Assembly (NCBI GenBank): GCA_030593065.1
Contig: JAUVHV010000011.1
Coordinates: 1 to 49,921, forward strand
DNA length: 49,921 nucleotides
Direction of reading: 5' to 3'
From: Candidatus Omnitrophota bacterium
GTDB taxonomy: Bacteria > Omnitrophota > Gorgyraeia > JABMRG01
Numbering within the stretch: position 1 is the first letter of the stretch; each line of letters starts with the position of its first letter. Below, one piece after another: positions 43,317-49,921 of the stretch. The position numbers were made by a program, and so were the translations under genes. The notes under the pieces are model-generated. The model saw nothing but the letters and a program-made list of their open reading frames with translations, did no database searches and was not told the origin of the DNA.

Positions 43317-43703
43317 ATGAATTCCGCAAAAATTCTCCTGATAGATGGCAATAAAAAAGATAGGGATTCTTTCTCTTCCTTGCTCAATGGAGAGGGCTAT
43401 AATGTATATTGTGCCGATAACGGGGATGAAGGCTTAAAGAAAGCAAAGAGTGAGAAGTTTGACCTTATTATCCTTGATCTGATATTACCTGATATAAATG
43501 GCGAAGAGATATGTTCCAGGCTTAAAAGCAGTAGAAGGTATAACGGAGTGCCTATATTAGTATTGAGCGCAAAAGATGAGATAGAAGATATTGAGGAGTT
43601 GTTTCTGAGGGGCGTTGATGATTATATCGTAAAGCCACCGCGCCTTTCATACCTTATAAGCAGGGTAGAATTTAATATTACAAATAAACGTGTGGAGAAG
43701 TAG
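43317..43703 (+). CDS. Response regulator with altered acidic pocket
   Basis: A 128-residue REC domain. The phosphorylation Asp D54 (IILDLILPDINGEE), S84 and K106 (YIVKPP) are in place, but the usual Asp-Asp pair near the N-terminus reads LLIDGNKKD, so the second metal-binding acid is Gly. D15 could compensate. Phosphorylation may be slow, or the protein may act without it. It has its own strong promoter, set apart from the kinase operon, and no output domain. Confidence 0.85.
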   Translation: MNSAKILLIDGNKKDRDSFSSLLNGEGYNVYCADNGDEGLKKAKSEKFDLIILDLILPDINGEEICSRLKSSRRYNGVPILVLSAKDEIEDIEELFLRGVDDYIVKPPRLSYLISRVEFNITNKRVEK

Positions 43704-43720
43704 TTTTTTTGCCTATTTTT

Positions 43721-43749
43721 TTGACATACAATTAGATTTATGATATACT
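43721..43749 (+). promoter_or_regulatory. Strong sigma70-type promoter
   Basis: TTGACA (43721-43726) and TATACT (43744-43749) with a 17-nt spacer. The leader of about 55 nt carries AAAGGAG before the ATG at 43812. Confidence 0.8.
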
Positions 43750-43811
43750 TAATAAACAAATTAGCTGTGTAAAGCACCCAATCCGCTTAGCTGAAAGGAG
43801 ATAACATAAAC

Positions 43812-44153
43812 ATGGGGGAAGAAAAGAATCAGGATATAGAGAAGCAGGAAGAGTCAGTCGAACCTGCCGAAGAAAAATCTGTTGCGGTTGAAAAAGAGAA
43901 GGTAGAGTCTCCGCCAAAGGCGGATCAGCCTCTGGCTGAAAAGGTGGGGGAAGAAAAGAAAGCTGAAGCGCCTAAAAAAGAAGTTGTTAAGGCCGAAGCG
44001 GAAGAGAGCAAGGAGAAGAAGCGTAAAAAGATAAACCTGATGTCTCAAAAAGAGATAGAAGAAAAACTCAAGAGCGTGAAAGAAAAGATGGGTAATCTGA
44101 AATCTAGATATGCCAAGCAGCTTCTTAAGCAGAAAGATATGTTGAGCAAGTAA
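43812..44153 (+). CDS. Highly charged small protein of unknown function
   Basis: A 113-residue protein made mostly of Glu, Lys, Ala and Val. Residues 1-75 look disordered, and residues about 75-113 form one basic amphipathic helix (MSQKEIEEKLKSVKEKMGNL). There is no signal peptide or membrane helix. The middle includes PPKADQPLAEKVGEEK, partly coded by the small palindrome at 43910. It shares a strong promoter with the DUF5752-like and treT genes, so a role next to trehalose synthesis is possible. No family is recognised. Confidence 0.6.
   Translation: MGEEKNQDIEKQEESVEPAEEKSVAVEKEKVESPPKADQPLAEKVGEEKKAEAPKKEVVKAEAEESKEKKRKKINLMSQKEIEEKLKSVKEKMGNLKSRYAKQLLKQKDMLSK
43910..43924. repeat. Small tccgcc/ggcgga palindrome within a coding region
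   Basis: The sequence tccgcc-aaa-ggcgga is, on the other strand, the same hairpin as the one inside the MITE-like element (20713-20729). It codes for the PPKAD region of the charged protein. It may be a dispersed palindromic unit. Confidence 0.45.
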
Positions 44154-44176
44154 AAGAGAATGGCAGGTAACTGAAT

Positions 44177-44860
44177 ATGGCTAAAAAAAAGGGAAGAAAC
44201 CCTTTTCATTTTCGTACACATCTTGAATTACGTGAATCAACTGGTTTAAAGGCACGTAATGCGCGCGAGCTTGTTAATATTATCAAGGACGTGTCCGGGT
44301 CTGTTATCTATTACCATACCCACGTTTTTTTACAGCAGCATCAATTTCTTTCACCTGAACCACCGAATGCCTTTGCGTATTGGGTTAAAAATTTTCTTGG
44401 TGAGGATGTACTTGCTGAGCGCTTAAGCAGTATCGATATATACCAGTTTAGCAGTATAAGGGCTTTAAGGGAAAAACTAATAGAGGTTATAGAGGGGCAC
44501 TTATTTAATATGAAAGAGATACGTACTGCCCCGCTTGGTAAGGAATTTGATTTTACAAAATCCCGAAGTTTTGTGCTTCCAACATCTTATACCACGTACA
44601 ATCTGGAGGAGATGGTTGAAGCATTGAAAAAGGTTACAATACGTTCCATTGATTTTCATATCTTTAATGTACGCTTAAGGCTCGAGAGGGGTATCAATGA
44701 TTTTTCCAACTGGATTAATACGAGTCTTGGGTACCCGGAACTTGCCTCACGGCTTGAAACCTTTGACCCATATACGTATACATTGGAAGGTTTACGTCAA
44801 AACATAATAAACATTATCAAGAATAGCCCTGAATGGAAGCAAGATCATGGTAAAAAATAG
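44177..44860 (+). CDS. DUF5752-like protein coupled to trehalose synthase
   Basis: A 227-residue soluble protein with two internally similar halves. The first half has GLKARNARELVNIIKDVSGS followed by IYYHTHVFLQQHQFLSP and AYWVKNFLGEDVLAERLSSI. The second half has NLEEMVEALKKVTIRSIDFH, then LERGINDFSNWINTSLGYPE and LASRLETFDPYTYTLEGLR. I associate this pattern with DUF5752, a family of unknown biochemical role found beside trehalose and glycogen enzymes. The gene overlaps treT by 14 bases, so the products are made together and may form a complex. The repeated His-containing helices could bind a ligand; no catalytic motif is evident. Confidence 0.65.
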   Translation: MAKKKGRNPFHFRTHLELRESTGLKARNARELVNIIKDVSGSVIYYHTHVFLQQHQFLSPEPPNAFAYWVKNFLGEDVLAERLSSIDIYQFSSIRALREKLIEVIEGHLFNMKEIRTAPLGKEFDFTKSRSFVLPTSYTTYNLEEMVEALKKVTIRSIDFHIFNVRLRLERGINDFSNWINTSLGYPELASRLETFDPYTYTLEGLRQNIINIIKNSPEWKQDHGKK

Positions 44861-46094
44861 AGTGCAAACACCGAGGTTAAATGATTATATCTCTATTGTT
44901 GGAGGGGATACTATCGATGAACTTAAACATCTGGCGTTATGCCTTAAGGGCAGGAAGATACAGCATATAAATTCTACTCGCGTAGGAGGTGGAGTAGCGG
45001 AGATGCTGACTTGTGTTATTCCGCTTATGCGTGAGCTTGGAGTGGATATAGAATGGGATGTTATAGAGGGTGACCCTGAGTTTTATAATGTAACAAAAAA
45101 ATTTCATAATGCATTACATGGCCGCGCGGATGTAATCGTTGACAGGGATTTTGATATATATCTTGAAACTGCCAAAAAATATAACAAGCATACAGAGATA
45201 AAAGGAGATATTGTTTTTGTTCATGATCCCCAGCCCATAGCTCTTATCCAGAATAAGAGGAAGATGAAAACGACTAAATGGGTATGGAGATGCCATGTGG
45301 ATGTTTCATCTCCAAATGAAAGGGTTTGGGATTTTTTAGCTGCTTTTGTTGAAGGATACGACGCCTCTATATTTTCAAGCCCAAAATTTACCAGGCCGCT
45401 TAAGACACCACAGTTTTTGATCTGTCCTGCCATAGACCCTTTGAGCGATAAGAACAAGCCTTTAAGTTATCAGAAAATTAATAAGGTTCTTTCTAAATAC
45501 GGCATAAGCAGGGATAAGCCTATAGTAACTCAGGTCTCCAGATACGATTATTTAAAAGATCCCGTGGGCGTGGTAGAGGCTTTTAAACTGGTTAAAAAAT
45601 ATGTGGATGCCCAGCTTGTATTAGTCGGTAACAGCGCGGCAGATGATCCTGAGGGTGAAAAAGTTCTTAAAGAAGTAAAGCAAAAGACAAAAGGGGTTAA
45701 GGATGTCCATATCCTGCTTATACCGCCGGAGTATAATGATATAGAGGTAAACGCTTTACAGCGCGCATCATCAGTTATAATCCAGAAGTCTCTTAAGGAG
45801 GGATTTGCCCTTACAGTTACTGAGGCTTTATGGAAGGATAAGCCGGTTGTCGCATCTGCTGTAGGGGGCATACCATTACAGATAAAAAATATGTATAGCG
45901 GACTCTTATGCCATTGCATAGAAGGGGCCGCGTTAAAGATGAGACAATTTTTGCATAATCCTGATTTTGCAAAAAGGCTTGCCCGTAACGGCAAGATACA
46001 TATAAAACGCAATTTTCTTATAACGCGCCTTATAAGGGAGCATATGTTGCTTGCACTTTCACTGTTTCACAAGGGCGATATAATATCACTATAA
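44847..46094 (+). CDS. treT: Trehalose synthase (glycosyltransferring, TreT-type, GT4)
   Basis: A 415-residue GT4 glycosyltransferase. The N-terminal block INSTRVGGGVAEMLTCVIPL followed by WDVIEGDPEFYNVTKKFHN is characteristic of TreT, which makes trehalose from NDP-glucose and glucose. Further matches are VFVHDPQPIALI, WRCHVDVSSPN, SRYDYLKDPVGVVEAF and, in the donor site, QKSLKEGFALTVTEALWKDKPVV-type E-x7-E motif (the Glu pair of GT4). No signal peptide is present. Trehalose would serve as osmoprotectant or carbon store. The stop codon touches the start of the ccdA-like gene (TAATG). Related GT4 enzymes could have other acceptors, but the TreT-specific N-terminus is clear. Confidence 0.85.
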   Translation: MVKNRVQTPRLNDYISIVGGDTIDELKHLALCLKGRKIQHINSTRVGGGVAEMLTCVIPLMRELGVDIEWDVIEGDPEFYNVTKKFHNALHGRADVIVDRDFDIYLETAKKYNKHTEIKGDIVFVHDPQPIALIQNKRKMKTTKWVWRCHVDVSSPNERVWDFLAAFVEGYDASIFSSPKFTRPLKTPQFLICPAIDPLSDKNKPLSYQKINKVLSKYGISRDKPIVTQVSRYDYLKDPVGVVEAFKLVKKYVDAQLVLVGNSAADDPEGEKVLKEVKQKTKGVKDVHILLIPPEYNDIEVNALQRASSVIIQKSLKEGFALTVTEALWKDKPVVASAVGGIPLQIKNMYSGLLCHCIEGAALKMRQFLHNPDFAKRLARNGKIHIKRNFLITRLIREHMLLALSLFHKGDIISL

Positions 46095-46801
46095 TGCTTG
46101 AATCCCTTATTTCCTTTACAGAGATTACTATAAAAGATATTACATTGTTTAGTTATCTGCTTATTTTTTTAGGAGGCGTACTTACCAGTTTTACCCCATG
46201 TGTTTATCCCCTGATACCTGTGACGATAGGATATATAGGTGCAAATTCAGCAGGTAGAAAAAGCAGAGCGTTTATTATATCGCTCTTTTATGTTTTAGGT
46301 ATCGCCACTGTATATTCATTCCTGGGCACAATTGCGGCACTTGGCGGCAAAATTTTTGGAGAGATATCCGCTAATCCGTGGACCTACCTTGTTGTGGGAA
46401 ATATATTTTTGTTTCTTGGGCTTTCTATGATGGGCCTTTTTTCTTTTCCCTTGCCAGGTTTTTTACGTTCAGGTAGCAACATTTCAGCAAAAAAAGGCAT
46501 AGCGGGAGCTTTTGCGGTAGGTATATCCGCGGGGTTTGTAATAGGCCCCTGCACAGCACCTATACTCGGGGCTGTGCTTACATATGTAGGCAGCAGGCAG
46601 AATATCTTATTAGGAATAAGCCTTTTATTTACATATGCTTGCGGCATAGGGCTCTTACTTCTTTTGGTAGGTACATTTACAGGTATAGCCGCATCATTGC
46701 CAAAATCGGGTAGATGGTTGAATATTATAAAGAAAATATTTGGCCTGATACTGATAGCTTGTGCTGAATACTTTATTATACGGGCAGGAGGAAGATTTTA
46801 A
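46094..46801 (+). CDS. ccdA: CcdA-type thiol-disulfide electron transporter
   Basis: A 235-residue membrane protein with six helices, corresponding to the DsbD central domain. The two redox Cys are present: TPCVYPLIPV in the first helix and GPCTAPILGAV in the fourth. It takes electrons from cytoplasmic thioredoxin and hands them to periplasmic thioredoxin-like proteins. The next gene, two bases after the stop, is just such a protein, so the two form a reducing relay. There is no cytochrome c gene nearby; either haem-protein maturation or general periplasmic disulfide reduction is possible. Confidence 0.88.
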   Translation: MLESLISFTEITIKDITLFSYLLIFLGGVLTSFTPCVYPLIPVTIGYIGANSAGRKSRAFIISLFYVLGIATVYSFLGTIAALGGKIFGEISANPWTYLVVGNIFLFLGLSMMGLFSFPLPGFLRSGSNISAKKGIAGAFAVGISAGFVIGPCTAPILGAVLTYVGSRQNILLGISLLFTYACGIGLLLLLVGTFTGIAASLPKSGRWLNIIKKIFGLILIACAEYFIIRAGGRF

Positions 46802-46803
46802 GA

Positions 46804-47325
46804 ATGCATAGATTAAGGTATACAACAACAAAATTTTTGTTATTTGTAGTTTTAGCCCTTAATTTTTTTTCATTATCATGCGGCAACAGTGCGGCTGAAT
46901 TAGGAAAAACAGACGCCATTGCAGGTAAGAGAGCCCATGATTTTACGCTTAAAGATTTAAATGGTAATAGTGTTTCACTCGTAGATTTCCATGGGAAAAA
47001 AAGCATATTGCTTATTTTTACTACCACATGGTGCCCGCGCTGTATAACTATTATACCAGAATTAAAAGCGATACATAGTAAGTATAACAGCAGGCGCCTT
47101 GAGGTAATAGCTATGTATATTAATGAAACGGAAAATAAAGTGAAGGCATTCAACCGAAAGTATGTTCTTCCCTATACTATTTTGCTGGATTCAGATGGAA
47201 TAACCGCATCTGCGTATAAAATAAGAGGCATACCCATACTTATGCTGATAGATAGAAACAGTATAATACAATATCGTGGGTATAATATATCGATGGATAT
47301 GATAAAAGAAGTAGCTGAAGAGTAA
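46804..47325 (+). CDS. TlpA/ResA-like thioredoxin lipoprotein
   Basis: A 173-residue protein with a lipoprotein signal peptide (lipobox SLSC, Cys at about residue 26). The mature part is an AhpC/TSA-Redoxin-type thioredoxin fold: DFTLKDLNGNSVSLVDFHGK, the active site TTWCPRCITIIPEL (C-P-R-C), and the cis-Pro loop RGIPILMLIDR. It should reduce disulfides outside the cytoplasm, fed by the CcdA-like protein coded just upstream. Target proteins are unknown; many exported proteins of this genome have Cys. Confidence 0.88.
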   Translation: MHRLRYTTTKFLLFVVLALNFFSLSCGNSAAELGKTDAIAGKRAHDFTLKDLNGNSVSLVDFHGKKSILLIFTTTWCPRCITIIPELKAIHSKYNSRRLEVIAMYINETENKVKAFNRKYVLPYTILLDSDGITASAYKIRGIPILMLIDRNSIIQYRGYNISMDMIKEVAEE

Positions 47326-47377
47326 TAGCCTTAAGATCGGTATTGAATACTAAAACACTAAAATAGAGGAGGATGTA

Positions 47378-47560
47378 ATGGCAGATATTACGATTGATGA
47401 ATCGTTGTGTACTGGTTGTGGATTATGTGCCAGCGCATGTCCGGATAAATTTGATATGGGTGATGATAATCTCGCTCATGTCAAAGATTGTGATTGTGAT
47501 TGCGATATGAATGAGTTAGCAGCATCTTGCCCTGTAGACGCGATAAAAGTAAGCGATTAA
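47378..47560 (+). CDS. Small [4Fe-4S] ferredoxin with an unusual Cys/Asp insert
   Basis: A 60-residue protein. CTGCGLCASACP (C11, C14, C17, C21) opens a bacterial ferredoxin motif, and the second half ends SCPVDAIKV, supplying a further Cys. A second full C-x2-C-x2-C motif is missing, so it probably holds one [4Fe-4S] cluster ligated by C11, C14, C17 and the late Cys. The middle contains DCDCDCD, three Cys alternating with Asp, which is not usual and might bind metal or form disulfides. GAGGAGG gives a strong ribosome-binding site. Confidence 0.88.
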   Translation: MADITIDESLCTGCGLCASACPDKFDMGDDNLAHVKDCDCDCDMNELAASCPVDAIKVSD

Positions 47561-48138
47561 TAAAAAAGCTGTTTTGATCTTTTAAGGCAGCTTTTTGTTA
47601 TTGCCGTGGCTACTGCTATTTTCATAATACACCCGGGAATAAATGGCAGGACACCAAGGCAAAAGGCTTTTTTGATGCCAAAGCCCAATCCGAACGCTAA
47701 CCATCCGGCACCAAAAGTAAATATTGCTATTGCCCCAATGATAAAAGAGGCTATTATAAAGAAAAGGTTCTCTTTTTTCTCAAGTATGCGCCCTATGATA
47801 TAACTTGCCGCAACAAAACCTAATATGTATCCGCCTGTTGGGCCGAAGAGATGAAATATGCCAAAGTTTCCTGAAACAAAAAATGGTATACCAACAGCCC
47901 CCAGCGTAAGATATAATGTTTGTGATAGAGTACCAAGCTTTTTTCCGAGAATAGCACCTGAGAGGAATACAAATAGTGTTTGCATAGTTATTGGTATGGG
48001 GGTAGCCTTAAGTGGAATATAGACGTATGCGCCCAACCATGTTAATAGTGTAAAACTTGTTACTCCAAGCAGGCAGGCAACTATCTTATTTTCTACCAGC
48101 TCTTTTCTTGCTATTACAGCAATTGCAATAGTACGCAT
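47557..48138 (-). CDS. bioY: Biotin transporter substrate-binding subunit BioY
   Basis: A 193-residue protein with six helices. LGAYVYIPLKATPIPITMQT, TLYLTLGAVGIPFFVSG and LFGPTGGYILGFVAASYIIG are diagnostic for BioY, the S-component of the biotin ECF transporter. Energising EcfA and EcfT genes are not in the window; solitary BioY proteins are known. Its 3' end meets the ferredoxin gene with a four-base overlap on opposite strands, and both share a bidirectional terminator. The start is supported by AAGGAGACAAA upstream on the minus strand. It implies biotin uptake, possibly auxotrophy. Confidence 0.92.
   Translation of the reverse strand: MRTIAIAVIARKELVENKIVACLLGVTSFTLLTWLGAYVYIPLKATPIPITMQTLFVFLSGAILGKKLGTLSQTLYLTLGAVGIPFFVSGNFGIFHLFGPTGGYILGFVAASYIIGRILEKKENLFFIIASFIIGAIAIFTFGAGWLAFGLGFGIKKAFCLGVLPFIPGCIMKIAVATAITKSCLKRSKQLFY
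47563..47597. terminator. Bidirectional terminator between ferredoxin and bioY
   Basis: AAAAAGCTG (47563-47571) pairs with CAGCTTTTT (47588-47596). The A/T tails suit termination in both directions, and the stem overlaps the last codons of bioY. Confidence 0.65.
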
Positions 48139-48187
48139 TTTGTCTCCTTTTTTGTGAATATATTTTTATTATGTTACGTAATTATAC

Positions 48188-48215
48188 ATTATCCTTAAAA
48201 TCGAAGTTATGTCAA
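48188..48215 (-). promoter_or_regulatory. bioY promoter
   Basis: On the minus strand TTGACA (48215-48210) and GATAAT (48193-48188) have a 16-nt spacer, about 50 nt before the bioY start. No clear BirA palindrome was seen. Confidence 0.55.
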
Positions 48216-48223
48216 TATTTTTC

Positions 48224-48251
48224 TTGCAATTTTTAGAAGTAATGATATAAT
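48224..48251 (+). promoter_or_regulatory. Promoter for the small membrane protein
   Basis: TTGCAA (48224-48229) and TATAAT (48246-48251) with a 16-nt spacer. It is divergent from, and close to, the bioY promoter. AGGAGG follows before the ATG at 48294. Confidence 0.6.
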
Positions 48252-48293
48252 TTGTAATACAGGAATAATTTTAAAAACAGGAGGTTTGGCAAT

Positions 48294-48524
48294 ATGGGTA
48301 AGATTATAAGTATTATTGGTGGTACAGTAGCGGTTGTTATAGGTTTAGTACTTGCTTTTTTCGCATGGCGCGAAGCATTTATTCTGGGCATTGAATTTTT
48401 GATTATGCTTGTTCTTATTCTTGGCGGCCTGATAGCTGTTGTAGCCGGCATTTCTGAAATAAAGGATTCTCTTACAGCTAATAAGGAAGAAGATAAAAAA
48501 GAAGAAGATAATAATAAAAAATAG
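48294..48524 (+). CDS. Small two-helix membrane protein of unknown function
   Basis: A 76-residue protein with two hydrophobic helices (about 4-24 and 30-52) joined by a short loop with Arg and Glu, and a Lys/Glu-rich tail (about 58-76). It has its own promoter, a strong AGGAGG site and a terminator, so it is a real single gene. Such proteins are often linked to envelope stress or act as small subunits, but nothing specific is recognised here. Confidence 0.7.
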   Translation: MGKIISIIGGTVAVVIGLVLAFFAWREAFILGIEFLIMLVLILGGLIAVVAGISEIKDSLTANKEEDKKEEDNNKK

Positions 48525-48558
48525 TTCTATAATGTTACATATAAACAATTCTTTTCTG

Positions 48559-48588
48559 GGGCAATCTTTGTCTAAAGATTGCCCTTTT
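48559..48588 (+). terminator. Intrinsic terminator
   Basis: GGGCAATCTTT (48559-48569) and AAAGATTGCCC (48574-48584) form an 11-bp perfect stem with a four-base loop, followed by TTTT. Confidence 0.88.
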
Positions 48589-48627
48589 ATGGTTTATAAA
48601 TTAATCTGATTTAAATAAATTGGTATC

Positions 48628-48656
48628 TTGACACGGAACCGTATCTGTGCTAAAAT
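48628..48656 (+). promoter_or_regulatory. Sigma70-type promoter
   Basis: TTGACA (48628-48633) and TAAAAT (48651-48656) with a 17-nt spacer; GGGGGG-type ribosome-binding region about 10 nt before the ATG at 48694. Confidence 0.7.
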
Positions 48657-48693
48657 TTTTTAAGTAAGATGTAAAAGAAAGGGGGGTTAGTAT

Positions 48694-49368
48694 ATGGATT
48701 GGACTTTTGTGATAATGGAGTCTGTGAGAGAGATGCTGACCAGGATAGGTATTTTTATTCCTAAATTAATAGGCCTTTTATTAATACTTATTACTGGTTG
48801 GTTATTGGCAAAGTTCATCGAGGCGTTTATTGTAAGGAGCCTGAAGCTTATAAGGCTTGATACCTTAGCTGAAAAATCAGGAACCAGTAATTTTCTTGCT
48901 AAGGGGGGTATAAAATATACTCTTTCAGAATTGATAGGTGTTCTCGTATACTGGTTAGTAGTCCTTATGGTTTTTATTACTGCTTTAAACGCGATGCAGT
49001 GGACAGTTGCGGCAGAGGTTTTAAATGTTATTGTAGGGTATATACCGAATATTATTATTTCGGTATTTATACTTGTACTTGGCATGTTTGTCTCTACGCT
49101 TTTAGGCACTATTATCAGAACCGCGGCAAGCAATGCCGGTATTACTCAGGCGAAGATGCTTGGCCAGATAACTCAGATTGCGGTTATTGTCTTTGCGTCA
49201 CTGATGGCACTGCAACAGCTTAAGATAGAGACAGGGATTATACTTAATGTTATAAATATAGTCCTTGCCGCGACAGGCTTGGCATTAGGGCTTGCGTTTG
49301 GTTTGGGTTGCAAAGATGTTGCCGGTAGATTTGTAGAAGATATAGTAACCAAAATGAAGAAAAAATAG
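48694..49368 (+). CDS. TM-helix (CmpX/MscS-related) membrane protein
   Basis: A 224-residue protein with about five membrane helices. The pattern IGIFIPKLIGLLLILITGWLLAKF, then a polar linker and VGYIPNIIISVFILVLGMFVSTLLG, is the duplicated TM-helix unit found in CmpX-like proteins related to MscS channels. Near the end, GLALGLAFGLGCKDVAGRFVEDI resembles the MscS pore helix and the start of its beta domain, but the protein stops there, so the cytoplasmic MscS cage is missing. It is probably involved in membrane-tension or osmotic response. It is a single-gene unit with its own promoter and terminator. Confidence 0.8.
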   Translation: MDWTFVIMESVREMLTRIGIFIPKLIGLLLILITGWLLAKFIEAFIVRSLKLIRLDTLAEKSGTSNFLAKGGIKYTLSELIGVLVYWLVVLMVFITALNAMQWTVAAEVLNVIVGYIPNIIISVFILVLGMFVSTLLGTIIRTAASNAGITQAKMLGQITQIAVIVFASLMALQQLKIETGIILNVINIVLAATGLALGLAFGLGCKDVAGRFVEDIVTKMKKK

Positions 49369-49411
49369 TTTGCGCAGCTTAAAAAAGAGGTTTATAAAAT
49401 TGTAATGAAAA

Positions 49412-49445
49412 AGGGGCCCTTATAAAAAAGGGCCCCTGATTTTTA
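49412..49445 (+). terminator. Intrinsic terminator
   Basis: AGGGGCCCTT (49412-49421) pairs perfectly with AAGGGCCCCT (49428-49437), followed by a short T run. Confidence 0.85.
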
Positions 49446-49457
49446 CAAGAGGTTAAT

Positions 49458-49921
49458 ATGATTTTAAGAATGCTTATATCTGTTCTATCTTTGTTATTGG
49501 CCGCAGGCTGCCAATATCCGCTTGAATTCAGCTCTGAAAACGAGATAAGACAGGAAGTCCTGGCTCAGGATCCGTCTTTTGGGAATATTCTTAAGAAAAA
49601 AGCTGAATTGGATGAGAATACAGCGAGTTTAAAGTCAGATTTGAACGGCAAAGAAAACGAGGCCAGATCGAAGATACTGATTTTAAAGAGAGAGCTTAGT
49701 TTAGAAAAAGAGAAGATATTAACAAGGATAAAAGAGCTCAACAAGCGGTTTGATCCTTACAGAATAGAGATGAAACAGAAGATTATGGAGTTTAGCGCTG
49801 AACTTAAGCTGAGAGAAGCTTCGTTTACCGCGACGAACAGAATGATATCAAAGCTTAAGAAGCTGGTTGAGCAGAATTCCGAATCAAAAGATATGGCAGA
49901 AGAAGTTTTCAAGTGGCAGGA
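49458..49921 (+). CDS. Coiled-coil lipoprotein (5' part, cut by window end)
   Basis: An ATG at 49458 with AAGAGG before it opens a frame that stays open to the last base (154 codons seen). The signal peptide ends with lipobox LAAGC (Cys 18). The mature part is strongly helical and charged, with heptad-like spacing (KKKAELDENTASLKSDLNGK, LKRELSLEKEKILTRIKELN), so it is likely a long periplasmic coiled coil. The rest of the protein lies outside. No family is recognised; a structural envelope spacer is plausible. Confidence 0.75.
   Translation, partial: MILRMLISVLSLLLAAGCQYPLEFSSENEIRQEVLAQDPSFGNILKKKAELDENTASLKSDLNGKENEARSKILILKRELSLEKEKILTRIKELNKRFDPYRIEMKQKIMEFSAELKLREASFTATNRMISKLKKLVEQNSESKDMAEEVFKWQ

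Noticed and set aside
45548-46012. 154-codon open frame on the minus strand inside treT
   Set aside because: It is fully covered by the well-supported treT gene on the other strand and has Ser/Leu-rich antisense composition.
48687-49133. 148-codon open frame on the minus strand
   Set aside because: It is antisense to the TM-helix protein, which has a promoter, ribosome-binding site and terminator; the antisense product looks like Ile/Thr-rich noise.

Overview
The window reads as one stretch of chromosome from a diderm (Gram-negative-type) bacterium with AT-rich, densely packed genes. Diderm markers are an LptE-like lipoprotein, a BamD-like TPR protein, apolipoprotein N-acyltransferase, several lipobox signal peptides and a large outer-membrane barrel ending in Phe. 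Paired secreted proteins with repeated KASSAG motifs, a glycan-rich gene content and short palindromes inside housekeeping genes fit an uncultured PVC-related lineage such as Omnitrophota. That placement is an inference; no rRNA is present to test it.

Region A (1-20634) is a glycan locus. It opens with the 3' end of a gene (1-206) whose C-terminus matches that of the KASSAG protein further on. Next comes a near mirror-image block: carbohydrate-binding lipoprotein (353), membrane-anchored glycoside hydrolase (1022), sugar ABC binding protein and two permeases (2462-5589), periplasmic TPR-like protein (5586), second hydrolase as a lipoprotein with two Ca-binding-type loops (6196), and second carbohydrate-binding protein (8111). 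Then follow a fusion of cytoplasmic PilZ, one membrane helix, a coiled coil and a periplasmic alpha/alpha-barrel domain (8717), two GH94-type phosphorylase-like proteins (10958, 14219) and a TPR plus beta-barrel outer-membrane protein (16849). Together they look able to bind, cut, import or export, and phosphorolyse a beta-glucan-like polymer, with a c-di-GMP input through PilZ. No transporter ATPase and no polysaccharide synthase is present, so the direction of flux (uptake, export or envelope remodelling) is open.

Region B (20635-24546) holds a 146-bp MITE-like element with terminal inverted repeats, a secreted TIKI/TraB/ChaN-like protein and the KASSAG repeat protein. A degenerate half copy of the element lies at 24633.

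Region C (24680-39123) is mostly core genes: comEA-like, a comEC lacking its C-terminal nuclease-like domain, a stand-alone PilZ protein, a BamD-like protein, lptE, holA, rpsT (minus strand), murJ, uvrC, a minimal alkyltransferase domain, prfB with the classic programmed +1 frameshift, secA and lnt. Short GC-rich palindromes sit in frame in uvrC and lnt.

Region D (39130-49921) has tRNA-Pro, tRNA-Arg and tRNA-His, an MFS sugar transporter, a four-gene two-component set (HTH-REC, REC, PAS histidine kinase, REC), a charged small protein, a DUF5752-like gene overlapping treT, a CcdA/TlpA thiol relay, a ferredoxin, bioY (minus strand), a small membrane protein, a TM-helix channel-like protein and the start of a coiled-coil lipoprotein cut by the window end. 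Several genes have strong sigma70-type promoters, some placed so close to the start codon that the mRNA would be leaderless.
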